DNA of 64,000 nt from Globodera rostochiensis (taxonomy: Eukaryota > Nematoda > Chromadorea > Rhabditida > Heteroderidae): NCBI GenBank assembly GCA_018350325.1, contig JAEVLN010000015.1, positions 2,335,931 through 2,399,930 on the forward strand, in the 5' to 3' direction. The notes under the pieces are model-generated. The model saw nothing but the letters and a program-made list of their open reading frames with translations, searched no databases and was not told where the DNA came from. Below are positions 43,925 through 54,695 of the stretch, piece after piece (position 1 is the stretch's first letter; each line of letters begins with the position of its first letter). A program made the position numbers and the translations under genes.

Positions 43925-46041
43925 GATTATCCCCCGCAGGACTTCCGCCCGCTCTAACCGGCCACCTGCTGGTGTTCTGTTACCCGGTCACACTGATGGC
44001 CCAGACGATGTCCGTGTGGATGTTAGTCGGCATTACTGTGGACCGGTTCATCGCCGTCTGTTACCCCTTCTCAGTGCGCATTTACTGTACAGTGTGAGTC
44101 CAAAACCCGTCCCAATTCGGTGCATTGTCAATGCTTTAACATTTATTGTCCCTTTAGGCGTCGTGCCCAATTGACCATCGGTGCCATTCTGCTCTTCTCG
44201 GTTGGCTACAATTTAATCCGCTTCTGGGAGTATCGCATCAATCCGTCCGACGTCCCCAGCGAACCGGTGGTCGGTCTGCTGCGCGAAGATTACCTTTACA
44301 TGCTGCTCTACCAGAATGCCGCCACAATGCTTTCTCAGTTTTTGGTGCCGCTTTGTGTGCTTTGTGCATTGAATTTTCAGGTGGCACATTAATCATTGCC
44401 CTTAGGCAATTCTCTTAAGGCATTTTCACTAATTATTCCCCTAATTTGTAAGGTCGCAAGTGCAATTTTAGCGGCGGTGGAGCAAAGAAGAGAAATGTGG
44501 GCCGAAGAACTGAGCGCAGCGGAGCAAAGGGAGCACAAAACAGCCAAAATGATGCTAATGGTCGTGTTGGGTGAGTTGGGAAACCCCCAAATATTTGTGC
44601 CGACGGATCGGGCATTTTATGTCAAATGATCGGGCATTTTATGTCAAATGATCGGGCATTTCATGTCAAATGATCGGGCATTTTATGTCAAATGATCGGG
44701 CATTTTATGTCAAATGATCGGGCATTTCATGTCAAATGATCGGGCATTTTATGTCAAAGCTTGGGGGTTCCTCTGACCTCACGGCATTTATTAACGGCAC
44801 TTTTAGTGTTTCTCTTCTGCTATTCGCTGTCCTTCTGCTTGAACGTGCTGGAAATCGTATTGCCTGATCTGTTCCGTTCTCAAGTCGGCTATTTGCTCAA
44901 CGATGTGAACAATATTTTGATTGTGCTCAATTCGTCTTCATCTTTCGTATTCTATGCCCAATTCTCTTCCAGGTATGTCTTCTGATTTGCTCCATAAATA
45001 ATGCATAAATTTTAACAATTATTTTATTTTGATAGCAAAACGTTTCTATTTACTTAAAACTGAAGGCTTTTTCTGCACCGTACTCTCTCTCTCTGTCTCT
45101 GATACCGTTTAACCCACTCTCATACGTCATAATACGTTACTCTACCGTACTCTCTCTCTCTCTGATACCGTAAACCCACTCTCATACGTCATAATACGTT
45201 ACTCTACCGTACTCTCTCTCTCTGATACCGTAAACCCACTCTCATACGTCACAATACGTTACTCTACCGTACTCTCTCTCTCTCTGATACCGTAAACCCA
45301 CTCTCATACGTCATAATACGTTACTCTACCGTACTCTCTCTCTCTGATACCGTAAACCCACTCTCATACGTCATAATACGTTACTCTACCGTACTCTCTC
45401 TCTCTCTGATACCGTAAACCCACTCTCATACGTCATAATACGTTACTCTACCGTACTCTCTCTCTCTCTGATACCGTAAACCCACTCTCATACGTCATAA
45501 TACGTTACTCTACCGTACTCTCTCTCTCTCTGATACCGTAAACCCACTCTCATACGTCATAATACGTTACTCTACCGTACTCTCTCTCTCTCTGATACCG
45601 TAAACCCACTCTCATACGTCATAATACGTTACTCTACCGTACTCTCTCTCTCTGATACCGTAAACCCACTCTCATACGTCATAATACGTTACTCTACCGT
45701 ACTCTCTCTCTCTCTGATACCGTAAACCCACTCTCATACGTCATAATACGTTACTCTACCGTACTCTCTCTCTCTCTGATACCGTAAACCCACTCTCATA
45801 CGTTATAATACGTTACTCTACCGTACTCTCTCTCAGATATCGAGCCCAGCTGGTGTATTTGCTGCGTCAGTTCCGTTGTGTGGATTTGCTGTTCCGTTGG
45901 ATTTACGGGAAAAAGCCGGTTCCTTACGAGGGCAGCCCCTCCGGTGCTTTGTCTGTCGGTGCCCTTTTAGGCAAACAAAGGCTCTCCACCACCGTTCTGT
46001 CCGAGTGGAGTCATCGGACACCGTCACCCTTTTTGTTGTGA
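43331..46041 (+). CDS. Rhodopsin-class peptide GPCR, FMRFamide-receptor-like (389 aa)
   Basis: Exons 43331-43540, 43619-43712, 43940-44093, 44158-44380, 44453-44570, 44807-44972 and 45837-46041 join in phase. Seven membrane segments are visible, among them LLMASLCVVGAVMNSISLF (TM1), LSASDLALCVLALPVF (TM2), LVGITVDRFIAVCYP (TM3 end, DRF in place of DRY) and FCYSLSFCLNVLEIVLP (TM6). TM7 carries NSSSSFVFY in place of NPxxY. The VCYP and N-V-NN patterns match nematode FMRFamide/DMSR-type receptors. The ligand is unknown. The gene faces a neuropeptide-like precursor whose stop is 207 bp from its own. Confidence 0.9.
44606..44758. repeat. 22-bp tandem repeat in a GPCR intron
   Basis: Seven copies of GATCGGGCATTTTATGTCAA+AT with C/T variants, in the intron 44571-44806. 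Confidence 0.95.
45080..45836. repeat. About 62-bp tandem array in the last GPCR intron
   Basis: About twelve copies of a unit containing CTCTCTCTCTGATACCG, TAAACCCACTCTCATACGTC and ATAATACGTTACTCTACCGT. The number of CT dinucleotides varies between copies. The final partial copy ends TCTCTCAG|ATATCG, which is the 3' splice site and exon start of the last GPCR exon. Confidence 0.95.
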
Positions 46042-46248
46042 AAGAGGGCGGGTTGTAAGCAATTCGAACTGCTTTGTGAAAGTTTCGATCTTAATTAATA
46101 ATTCCAACAATTTGCCGAAAGAATTTCATTCACACAAAAACATATTAATCTGATAAAGTTGTTCAATTCAAAGCCATTCCATTGTCAAATTGCTTTCTAT
46201 CACCGGTACCGTATCGTATCACCCGATACCGTAATGTTTATCGGCTTC

Positions 46249-46842
46249 TCATTCCGCCAAAAGTTGTCGGTTCATCGCCCACAGGTAAGGGTTTTTGGGC
46301 CGACGAAAGCCCATTCCCATGCCGAGAGCGTTCAGTCGTTTGGAGACCAACTCGGAGAAGGGGCGCAGTCTGGTGAACAACCAATCGACGTTGGACTGGT
46401 CGGCGTCCCCGAAGGACATCCACGAGTAGGGGTTTTGGGGACGACGTCCGCCGAACGAAAAGGCGGGGGACGGAGAACGTTTGGAGGGCTTAACAGAGAG
46501 AACGGCCTTTGACGGACGGGAAACAGAAGGATATTCCGGGATGAACAACGAACGACTCACTTCTTCCAGCAATAAATTCGGCAATTCCTCGTCACTTGGC
46601 GACGTATTGTCCATTCCGCTGTGGACGGATCGTTTCTGGAAGAATGGGGCTTATTTGGGAAAGGGGGGGGAGGGAGGGACCTGCAGCTGTGCCATCCACG
46701 AGTACGGGTTGCGCACGGGGAAGCCGCGCTTGTCCTCTTCGGCTTTCTGCCCCACAAAAGAAGGGAACGCAAAAGAGGCGGAGACGAATAAAGCGGAGAA
46801 GATGAAGCCGGTGGTGGACGAGGTAAAGGTAAAGGAGCCCAT
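46249..46842 (-). CDS. Neuropeptide-like precursor with NPY[SL]W repeats (182 aa)
   Basis: Two exons, 46842-46681 and 46635-46249, join in phase. The N-terminus MGSFTFTSSTTGFIFSALF leads into a signal peptide core with likely cleavage after SASFA. Dibasic sites then release peptides: KR-GFPVRNPYSWMAQLQ-KR, KR-SPSPAFSFG-GRR (C-terminal Gly before RR, so probably amidated), RR-PQNPYSWMSFGDADQ and RR-PKNPYLWAMNRQLLAE at the C-terminus. Three copies share NPY[SL]W[MA]. There is no cysteine after the signal peptide. This is the classic layout of a nematode NLP precursor. I do not recognise the peptide family. Confidence 0.8.
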
Positions 46843-48386
46843 TTGGGTGGGTGGGTTGGACTAACAGTGCAAAAGAAAGTGCGAGAATCTGTCCGATTGG
46901 GGATGATCGGGAAGCCAAAATAATTCATAAATAATTCCCCCCCCCCCCCTCCGGTGCCGAACTTCCCCCGAGGGAACACTCGCCCAATCATTGAATGGAA
47001 CAAACAAAGCAAAGCAAACGCTTTGTTTTTTGCTTCTCATTTATCATTGCCAAAAAGACATCATAAAATTTAATTTAATCCAACTAATGATTAATTTAAT
47101 ACTTACCAGAAACAAAATGTGCATATTTTTGGGTAGAATTGGGGGAAAGGGGGGGGGGGAATTTAATTGAACATTTTGTAATTTGTGTGCCTTTCACGAC
47201 AATTCGTCTTTAACTGCAATATGTACACATATATAAATATAAAACATTGCTAGAAGCAATGGGTGGGGGGGGGGAATAACCCCTCGGGGGCTGGCTGATT
47301 CGGTGTGAAAGAAATGCAGCAAATTCGCCCAAATTTGTCCCATCTCTTTCCTTTCCGCTTTGTTTATTCCTTACAAAGCGATTTTGTCGCTTTTTCTGCT
47401 GGAGAAGGCTTTGTTTGGCATTTTGGGTGAGGGGGGGGGGAAGGGGGTGGAAGGGATTATGACGAAAATTTGGGGATGATTTACTCAGGCCGGGGGGGGG
47501 AAGGGATTATGACGAAAATTTGGGGATGATTTACTCGGATGGCCGGGGGGGGGGTATTGGGGCAATGCCGGCATGGGACAAAAAGGACAAAGTTTTAGTT
47601 TTAGTCGCATTGGCATGGCACTGAAAGGCTTTTTGGATTTGAGGCTCAACTTAATTAAGAAAATTGCTCAAGGAATGGAAAAGGAATTGCATCGAATATT
47701 TTAACTATCATCAGCCTTTTCCATTTTTGGTTGGCACAATTCGAACCCAAAAAGTAATGTCCGAAAAGGCTGAGTGAAATATGCCGTTATATGCCGGCAA
47801 ATATGGCCATTTTATTGCTTTTTTGATAACCGTTCGATACAAATTTGTGTCCCCAATTTGGGTCAAATTTTCCAATTTAAAACCCGAGCCCGAATTCTAA
47901 TTATGCACAAATATGGCATTTTCCACTTACAATGCCAACGTTGCATTGGTTGGTGACTGCTGAAACGATCTTTAACCCCCCCCCCCCTCCCACCCAATTG
48001 TTTTGCCCACCTCCCACACTTTTGCTGTCCGAACACCTCCGATTGTTCCCCAATCACTTCTGATCGGGTCCGGATCCCCCATCCTTTCCCCACTTACCCA
48101 ATCTCTAATTGGGCAAGCCCCCCCCCCCGTTTATTGTAACCCCCCCCCCTTTACAATAAACAGATTAGACCATATTTGTGTTTGGGGATGAAGGTTAAGC
48201 GATCGGCCGGTTACAAATATTAAGCATAAAGAGTTTATCGATCAGATCAAAAATTGGTATAATTAGAAAAGGAAAAACAATTCTATCGCTACAAATTAGG
48301 CGGAGAGATCACTGGGCCAAACAAATATCGGAAACGATAAACACAAAACAAATTTGTCGGCTTCGACATTTGTGTCTTTTCGCCCC
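46843..48386. other. Intergenic
   Basis: No gene supported. 47440-47540 contains two copies of AAGGGATTATGACGAAAATT followed by TGGGGATGATTTACTC. Several G and C runs are present. Confidence 0.4.
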
Positions 48387-49144
48387 TCACAGTTCTAAAA
48401 GGACGACGTCCCCCCCTCCGCCGGTACTTTGCTGGCCCCTCGGGCGCTCTCCCGCATCGAAGACCATCAGTGGGGGCTTCTGCTCGTCCTCCTCCAGACC
48501 TTCGTCGTCCATCCTGAGAATGTTTATCATAATCAAGATAAATAAATGCCAAAATGTCTTGCCCCGTCGAGGATGGCACAAACTGCTCGTCCTCGTCGTC
48601 TTGTCCCTCCCGGGCACTTGGCTGCCCATCACCGGCTTCTTCCAGCACATTGTCCTCAATGGACCTTCTGAGGCTATTCCAACGTTGCGCCAACTCTTCC
48701 TGGTCCCGAAGCTGTTCCTCCTCCTCTTCAGCAGCTAATTGTCTCAGTCTGGAGTTCAATTCCCTCCCCAAAAAGTCCATCTCCGGCGGCGCCAATCGGT
48801 CATTATAGGCTAAAAGAATGCATTAGTGGTCATTAAGTAATAAGTCAGTTTAAGAAAAGTGAACGGCGCTTGGGGAAACTTTAAAGCCTCTTTGATGGGC
48901 ACCAACCTGCCGCCTCGACTCTTCGCTTCTCTCTGGTTACGGAGCCTCTCCCCTCGCTGAACTCGTCCAAAAGGTCGGCCGGAACGTATTCCATGCGAAC
49001 AATGTAAAGGGCAGAAGCGATGGAGGGCAAAAGGACGAGAAGGGCAAGGAGTAAAGAGACGGGGGAAGACGAATAAAGGCGCGGGGGCGAGGCGTGGGGG
49101 ACGGGGGAGAATAAATCCTTTTGTCGGAGGTAAGGGTTCCGCAT
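48387..49144 (-). CDS. Acidic secreted precursor-like protein (203 aa)
   Basis: Exons 49144-48907, 48809-48563 and 48513-48387 join in phase; the second intron uses GC-AG (ACGGG|GCAAGA). The N-terminus MRNPYLRQKDLF is followed by a hydrophobic signal segment (SLLLALLVLLPSIASA). REKRR at about residue 75-79 is a likely processing site, after which YNDRLAPPEMDFLGRELNS leads into a Glu-rich helical segment (QLAAEEEEEQLRDQEELAQR) and an acidic C-terminus. There is no cysteine after the signal. It could be a peptide-hormone precursor or an acidic secreted protein; no family is recognised. Confidence 0.65.
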
Positions 49145-49978
49145 CGGCTAGCGAAGGCGCTAAAACTTATTGATAAAACACCAAAAACAAAATTTCATTG
49201 TTCAAGAGGGCGCGAAGGGAACGGCCTTTACATATTAATTGTGCCGACTTTGACGGTAGCCAAATGAAAAGAGAGACAAAAGGGAAGCGGGAAATGCCAT
49301 GAATGAATAAAGGAGGGGGGGGGGGAATGTAAATGTGGAATGGATACGGCAAAAACAGGCCCTTGGGGGGGGGGGGGGGGGTCTCGCAGCGCCTCCCTTT
49401 CCTTCAAAAACCCCGCCCTCACCTCCCAGCCGACCCCCCCCCCCCTCCTCCACCCACCCCCCCCCTTCCCTTCCATGCCCCCCCCCCCTCCCCTTCCATG
49501 CCCCCCTTCCCCTCCCCCTCCCCTCCCCTCCACCCCCACTCCCCTTCCATGCCCCCCCCCCTACCCTTCCGTGCCCCCCCCCTTCCGTGCCCCCCCCTTC
49601 CGTGCCCCCAGCCCCCCCCCCTCCCTTCCCTTCTGTGTCCTCTCCCCCTATTGATCCTTTTGCACCTCAAAGAACAGCATGCAAAACCCAATTTGGGGCT
49701 AATAACAGCAGCAAAGCATGTTATGGAATGGGCTGGTGTATGGACGGCTGACGAAAAGATGAAAGGGGCGCCGAATCTCCGAAAAAGCGAAAGGCCCAGA
49801 GGCAATGCAAATGTCGAGATGGAAGAGAGAGAAAGAGAAACCTAAGAGAGTGTAGAGAGAGAGGGAAAGAGAGGGGGCAGAATGAATGGAGAAAGAAAAA
49901 TCATTTTAATTAGTGCCCGGCAGAACCACCCCCCCCCCCGTCGTCGAAGCTTCAACGTTCCCTCATTCAATTTCCCCG
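49145..49978. repeat. C-rich spacer
   Basis: Intergenic. 49435-49640 is a C-rich repeat built from CCCCTTCCATGCCCCC-type units; a G run lies at 49367-49381. No gene supported. Confidence 0.6.
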
Positions 49979-50652
49979 ATGCCTTCTTCATTTGATTGTG
50001 TTGTACTGCTGCTGTTTCTGATCCTCCTCCTACCCCTTTTTCGCTGTTCAACATTGCCCTCCGCTGTCCGTAACGATTGTTCCGCCGCGGAAGCGTTCTT
50101 TGGACGTGCGGTTATTTGCCTATTCGTTGGCGTGCCAAAACATTTCCAATTCCTTCAGCTTGTCTTCCGGGCACTCCTCGGGCATGTCCGGGTACGTGCC
50201 CACCCGGCTGCCGCTGCACCGTGGACAGCTGTTGTTATCCCCGCACAAATCCGAGTCCCAATCCGGCACCTGCGCCACAGCCTCAAACAAATGCCGGAAA
50301 CGGCATTAATCTGGTCAATCTGGCACTGCTGATGCTTCTTTTTCGGCAAAGGACATTTGGCACCTTTGGAGGATATGGAACGACGGCGTCGGGCTGTCAG
50401 GACGCGGCCTGGAATTGTTGTGAGTCTTTTACCATTGGACAATTGTTGGACTGCCAACCAAATGCGAAAGTGCCATACCCCCCCCCCCCCCCTCTAGTTC
50501 AGTTCGCCCCGATGTGCATGTACTCCTTGCGGATGCTTTCCTTTTGTCCGCGCACTTGCGGCGTCTGTTCCCCCGTCGGCGGTCTTTTCAGCAGTCAGTC
50601 CCAAATTTCAGTGGCCAATGCGTTGGGCAGCAGCGCAATTGGACGGCGCTAA
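49979..50652 (+). CDS. Secreted ShKT-like protein 3 (206 aa)
   Basis: Exons 49979-50105 and 50159-50652 join in phase. Signal peptide CVVLLLFLILLLPLFRCS, then a Cys-rich module (FFGPCLPGTPRACPGTCPPG ending SCC), a Pro/Asn linker, and an ShKT-like domain (GCQDAAWNCCESFTIG, DCQPNAK, CMYSLRMLSFCPRTCGVC). A C15 run within the domain reads as PYPPPPPL in frame; whether this is retained or a removed intron cannot be decided. The phase-1 intron right before the PC of the Cys-rich module is at the same place as in ShKT proteins 1 and 4. Confidence 0.75.
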
Positions 50653-51174
50653 ACGATGGAATTTTGATCGAAAAGAGAAAGGAATTTCATCACTTTGCCA
50701 CTGCCTTTGTGTTCAATTCACCTTACAAAGCTGAATAATCAGCAAATGCAAACAAAGAAAGGGTTCCGTTGGTAGGGGGGGGGGGGGGAGGGATGCCCTC
50801 CCCCTCCCCCCTCACCCCCCCCCCCCTCCCTTCCCCCTCCCCTCCCCTCCCCCTCCCCTCTCCCCTCCCCTCCCCTCTCCTCTCCCCTCCCCTCCCTTCC
50901 CCCCCCCTCCCCCTCCCCCTCCCCTCTCCCCTCCCCTCCCCTCTCCTCTCCCCTCCCCTCCCTCCCCCTCCCCCTCCCCTCCCCTCCCCTCCCCTCCCCT
51001 CCCCTCCCCTCCCCTCCCCTCCCTCCCCTCCCCTCCCCTCCCCTCCCCTCCCCTCTCCCCTCCCCTCCCCCCCCCTTCCCCTCCCCCACAATATTAGCCT
51101 ATTTTTATCCCCGCGGATTTCCGTCAAAGCTTTCCTTCGGTTTCACCTCCATCCCATCAATTTTTACCGATGCA
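50653..51174. repeat. Long CCCCT-type polypyrimidine repeat
   Basis: 50775-51085 is almost pure C/T on the + strand (CCCCTCCCCTCC variants), about 300 bp. Long frames across it on both strands are compositional. It lies upstream of ShKT gene 4, which starts at 51175. Confidence 0.85.
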
Positions 51175-52320
51175 ATGTCCTCATCCCCATTTACGTCGGC
51201 ACCCGTCCCACCAAACCAACTCCCCCTCCTCCCCCTCCTTCGGCTTCTTCTGTTGTTGCTGCTCCCTCTTCCGCCCACCGTCCGCTGCTCCTCCGGTGTC
51301 TGTCCTGCCGGCCAATTTCGCTTCGGGCGTATGTCCCTCGAATTTGTCTCCCTATTCAACCTTTTCAGCGTGCATCGGAGGCCAATGTCCGCCAACATGT
51401 CCTGGGGTGTGCACGTGCATGGGCGGACAAGACTGCTGTACCAACCAGAACATCGGTGGCATCTCAGGCCCAACTTCAACCGGCGGGTTTGGACTTTACA
51501 GAAACTAATCCAAAACCTTTTACCCTGCTTAAAGCCAAGGTTCAGGGCGTCGCTGACTCGTCTTTTGTTGGCATTCCTTCTCGGCAACGGTCGCCCCGGT
51601 TTGCCCGCCCTCCAATTGGCCCTTTGCCGCGACAACGCCCTGAACTGCCCGCTGTACTTGACATATTGCCAGCTTCCCCTCTACGCTCTTTGCATGTAAA
51701 AAGGCACATATAAAAAAGAGAATTTAAAATGGCATTTTTGCCGATTTGATCAGTCCCCCCCCCCCCCATTTTCGGCGCATTCATTGCACCGCCACTTGCG
51801 GAGGATGCGGCGATGACACTTTGGGATTGCTTTTAGCCCGGCTTTTGTTTGGAGGTCAGAGTTGGGAACCGAAAAGGTTTTTGGACTTCTGCCAAACGGT
51901 TAAGCTCTCACAGGATCGACAACAACGGCACCTCCGCTGGCATCGGCCCAAGTGGCGATCCGCGACAAAATGCCGCCTATCCGTGCAATCCAAAAAGAGC
52001 CCAAGTCGACGAATAAAAGCTCAAGTAAATGCCCGGAGGAAAAAAGAAACGGCACAGATAAAGGCGAAAGTGTAATGAATAGCGCCAAAAAAGCCATTCC
52101 CCGTCCGAATGGCAATCGGACGGAGTCGCCATCCCAAAAGACGGCCCCCACGACGGCACGCCCAATGCTTCAATTCGCAATTCCGCCCGGCTTGGCCATT
52201 CCCAGACAGCAACAGCAACTCCTCCAGGCCATGGCCGGAAGGGCCAGGGAAGGCTCAATTTTTGTGAGGGAAAGAGAGAAAGTGGCCGCGATGTTAATGA
52301 GACGATTTATGGGGGGATGA
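51175..52320 (+). CDS. Secreted ShKT-domain protein 4 with basic tail (309 aa)
   Basis: Exons 51175-51328, 51369-51486, 51546-51695, 51754-51854 and 51914-52320 join in phase. A Leu-rich signal peptide (LLPLLRLLLLLLLPLPP) precedes the Cys-rich module (CPAGQFRFG|PCIGGQCPPT, ending DCC), a linker, and an ShKT domain (LCRDNALNCPLYLTYC, YALC, HCTATCGGCG). A C13 run at the start of exon 4 inserts IPPPPHFRRI between the fourth and fifth cysteines. The last exon gives a Lys/Arg/Pro/Gln-rich basic tail; a shorter alternative frame there ends near 52015. Junctions in the last two introns are less sure. Confidence 0.65.
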
Positions 52321-52769
52321 GACCATTAATGGAGGGGGGGGGGTCAGATCAGAGGATGGGCCTAAAGTTCGGTGCGGGAGGGTCCGCGCGAGATTTCAAA
52401 CCCGGAAAGGGTGGGGGAAGAACCCGGACTAATTGAGGTCTAACTCTGAGTTCGAACTTTCCCTTTTGAAAATTTGGACCTAAAACATTAAATTATATTT
52501 TGTCGCATTATATTTAAAACCATTGTATTTATTATTTTGTGTACATTTGTATCGGGTAAATATTTTTTATCGTTTCAAAGCATCGGCCGAAAAGTGATCG
52601 ATCGATCGATTCCGTCCGTCCTTCTCTGTCCCTTCTCACTGATCAGTGATCGATCGATCGATTCCGTCCGTCCTTCTCTGTCCCTTCTCACTGATCAGTG
52701 ATCAGGCCCCACCGAAATGTCAGAAAACAAAAGTAACTTTTATTTTCAATCGTATTAATTTGGAATGGT
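52321..52769. other. Intergenic, with a 51-bp direct duplication
   Basis: Two adjacent copies of GATCGATCGATCGATTCCGT followed by CCGTCCTTCTCTGTCCCTTC and TCACTGATCAGT lie at about 52597-52702. No gene is seen. Confidence 0.5.
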
Positions 52770-54695
52770 TCAATTCCTGTTCAGAAAAGCTCTCAGACGT
52801 CGGCCCGAATAATACAAATGCCGGTGTCCGGCGAAAACTTTTTTCTTCTCTTTTTGACTGCTAATTCCCGAAGCAATTGCCAATTGGGTGGAACAAACGG
52901 GCGAGAAAACGTAGCAGTTCATGTCCTGGACAGCCATCAGACTGAAATGCCATCGAATTATTGCTTTAAAAATGAGCAAAATTTAATCTTACCAAAATTC
53001 ATCGGTGTGCGCAATGTAACTGAAAAAGCCGGTGCCGCAGATGACATTGTAAAAAGTGCCGAATTGTTGTTCGGCACTTTGTTGGAGACGGCGTTTGGAC
53101 TTTTCGACGTTCGACGGGACGACACTCTGAAGGGGCGAAAACGAACAATTCTGATGCTTTTGAATGCTCCCACTTTTTGGATTAGGGCCCTGAGTCGTGC
53201 CGAGTTGCACATTTCTTTGTTCTCATCCCACAAAATGTGCCGAATTGGCGCCCCGCCGGAAGAGTCTTCGGGAGCTTCAAAGAAAAGGCCGGTGGAAGGC
53301 GTTTTGACGGCGAATTCTCTCCCGATCGCCGCCTTTTCTGTCTTTTGACAGCCCGGGGGGTTGGAGCCGTAAAGAAACGGTCGCCCTCCGCCCGAAGGAA
53401 AAGCGGCGTCTGATCGGTCGCGAAGGCAAGGGAGCTGAATGGAATCGGACCGATCAGCTGATTAAACCGGAAAGAGAAAATGAATGAAATTGATCAGTCC
53501 AAAAGAATTCAATTGCAATTAAGCCAATTAAGCTCCTTTTTAAGAACCCACTCGCCGCTCCTGTTCGTCCACATAGTCTTCCGACACATTTTCCAGCTCT
53601 TTTAGGTAATCGCCCTCGGGCGATTGTGGCAGAGACGAAAGTGTTGTTAGGTAGGGGGAGGGTTTGGCAATGCGCCCGGAAAGTTGGACAGGCGGCGGAG
53701 GGACGACGGTGAGAGAGGGCGCAATTGGGGGCAACAGCGTGGGAAATTGGAGGGGGAGGAGCCCCGAGGGGACGGCCAATGGAAGCATTGGAACAGTCGG
53801 AGGAGCAGGGGGAGGAAGAGGGGGATCAGCTACGGCATTGGGTTGAGGCAGCTGCGGAACGTTTGGAGCTGCTTGGACAACTGTGTCGGGAGTAGAAGAG
53901 GGAAACAAAGAAGTGCGCGGAGTCTAAGAAGGAAGTTTATGCATCTGAGAGGAATACCCCCGAGGGGAAGAAGTTCAATGAACTTGGCCGTTGAATGGCC
54001 CGAAGGCCTTCTGCCGTTTCGTCTGTTCGGCACTTTCTTCCGTTTGCCCGTCAGATGTCGTCGTCTTAGCCTTCAGCAATTTGCGCTTCGTCTTCAATGC
54101 CGGCACATAAACAATTTCGAACCGTTCATTCCCCCCATCGGCGTCCTGCGGATGTTTCTGCTCTTCCTCGACATCCAACAGATCCGTGTACAGGTCGGCA
54201 TCCCCCTCGTCCCCTCTGGGGGGCGGCGGCAATGTCGCCGTTCTTCGGCCGCCGTCCATCGTCCGTAGCTCTGACGAACGCAAATTTTTTCTTCTGAAGG
54301 GGAAGGCAAAGGCTAATTCCCCCAATTCCTTTCCGACTGTCATTCTCGAGGAAACCAAGCCAAAAGTCTGTTTATAATGCCAATACCCACAATGGCACCG
54401 TGCCGACCCCTCTTCTCGTCGTCCCATTATGTGCGTTCTCCACCCCAAACAGCTTGGCCAACTTATTGGCCCTTCGCATGTCGATCACTGATGGAGGCGG
54501 GCCAAACAGCATAAGTGGCTGTTGATGGCGTTGTTGATGGTGTTCATGGCGATGATGTTGTTGCTCCTCCACAGCCGAAATATTCTCACTCTCACGATTG
54601 TTGGCTTTCTTTTCCCGCGACCGTTGTTTGCGAGCCGACTTTAACACTTTGTACCTGAGAAAGGGTAATCCTAAATTGGAAGCTTTTGTTTTCAT
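52770..54695 (-). CDS. Ground-like (Grl) domain protein, 3' exons
   Basis: The C-terminal exons are well supported: 53984 and upstream, 53923-53552, 53341-53174, 53126-52993 and 52941-52770, all in phase. The last three form a ground-like domain: MCNSARLRALIQK, then EKSKRRLQQSAEQQFGTFYN, VICGTGFFSYIAHTDEFC and MNCYVFSP. This is the nematode hedgehog-related Grl family, thought to be secreted and cuticle-linked. Upstream exons are Pro-rich (53923-53552), acidic (DADLYTDLLDVEEEQ) and Gln/His-rich basic (54695 downwards). The start is not fixed; the secretory exon at 56563 may be its 5' end. Confidence 0.75.

Noticed and set aside
50723..51127. Arg/Gly/Glu-rich frames on the minus strand and Pro-rich frames on the plus strand
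   Set aside because: They are translations of a CCCCT-type simple repeat.
52818..53348. 176-aa plus-strand frame
   Set aside because: It is the antisense shadow of the ground-like exons, which match a family and splice in phase on the minus strand.
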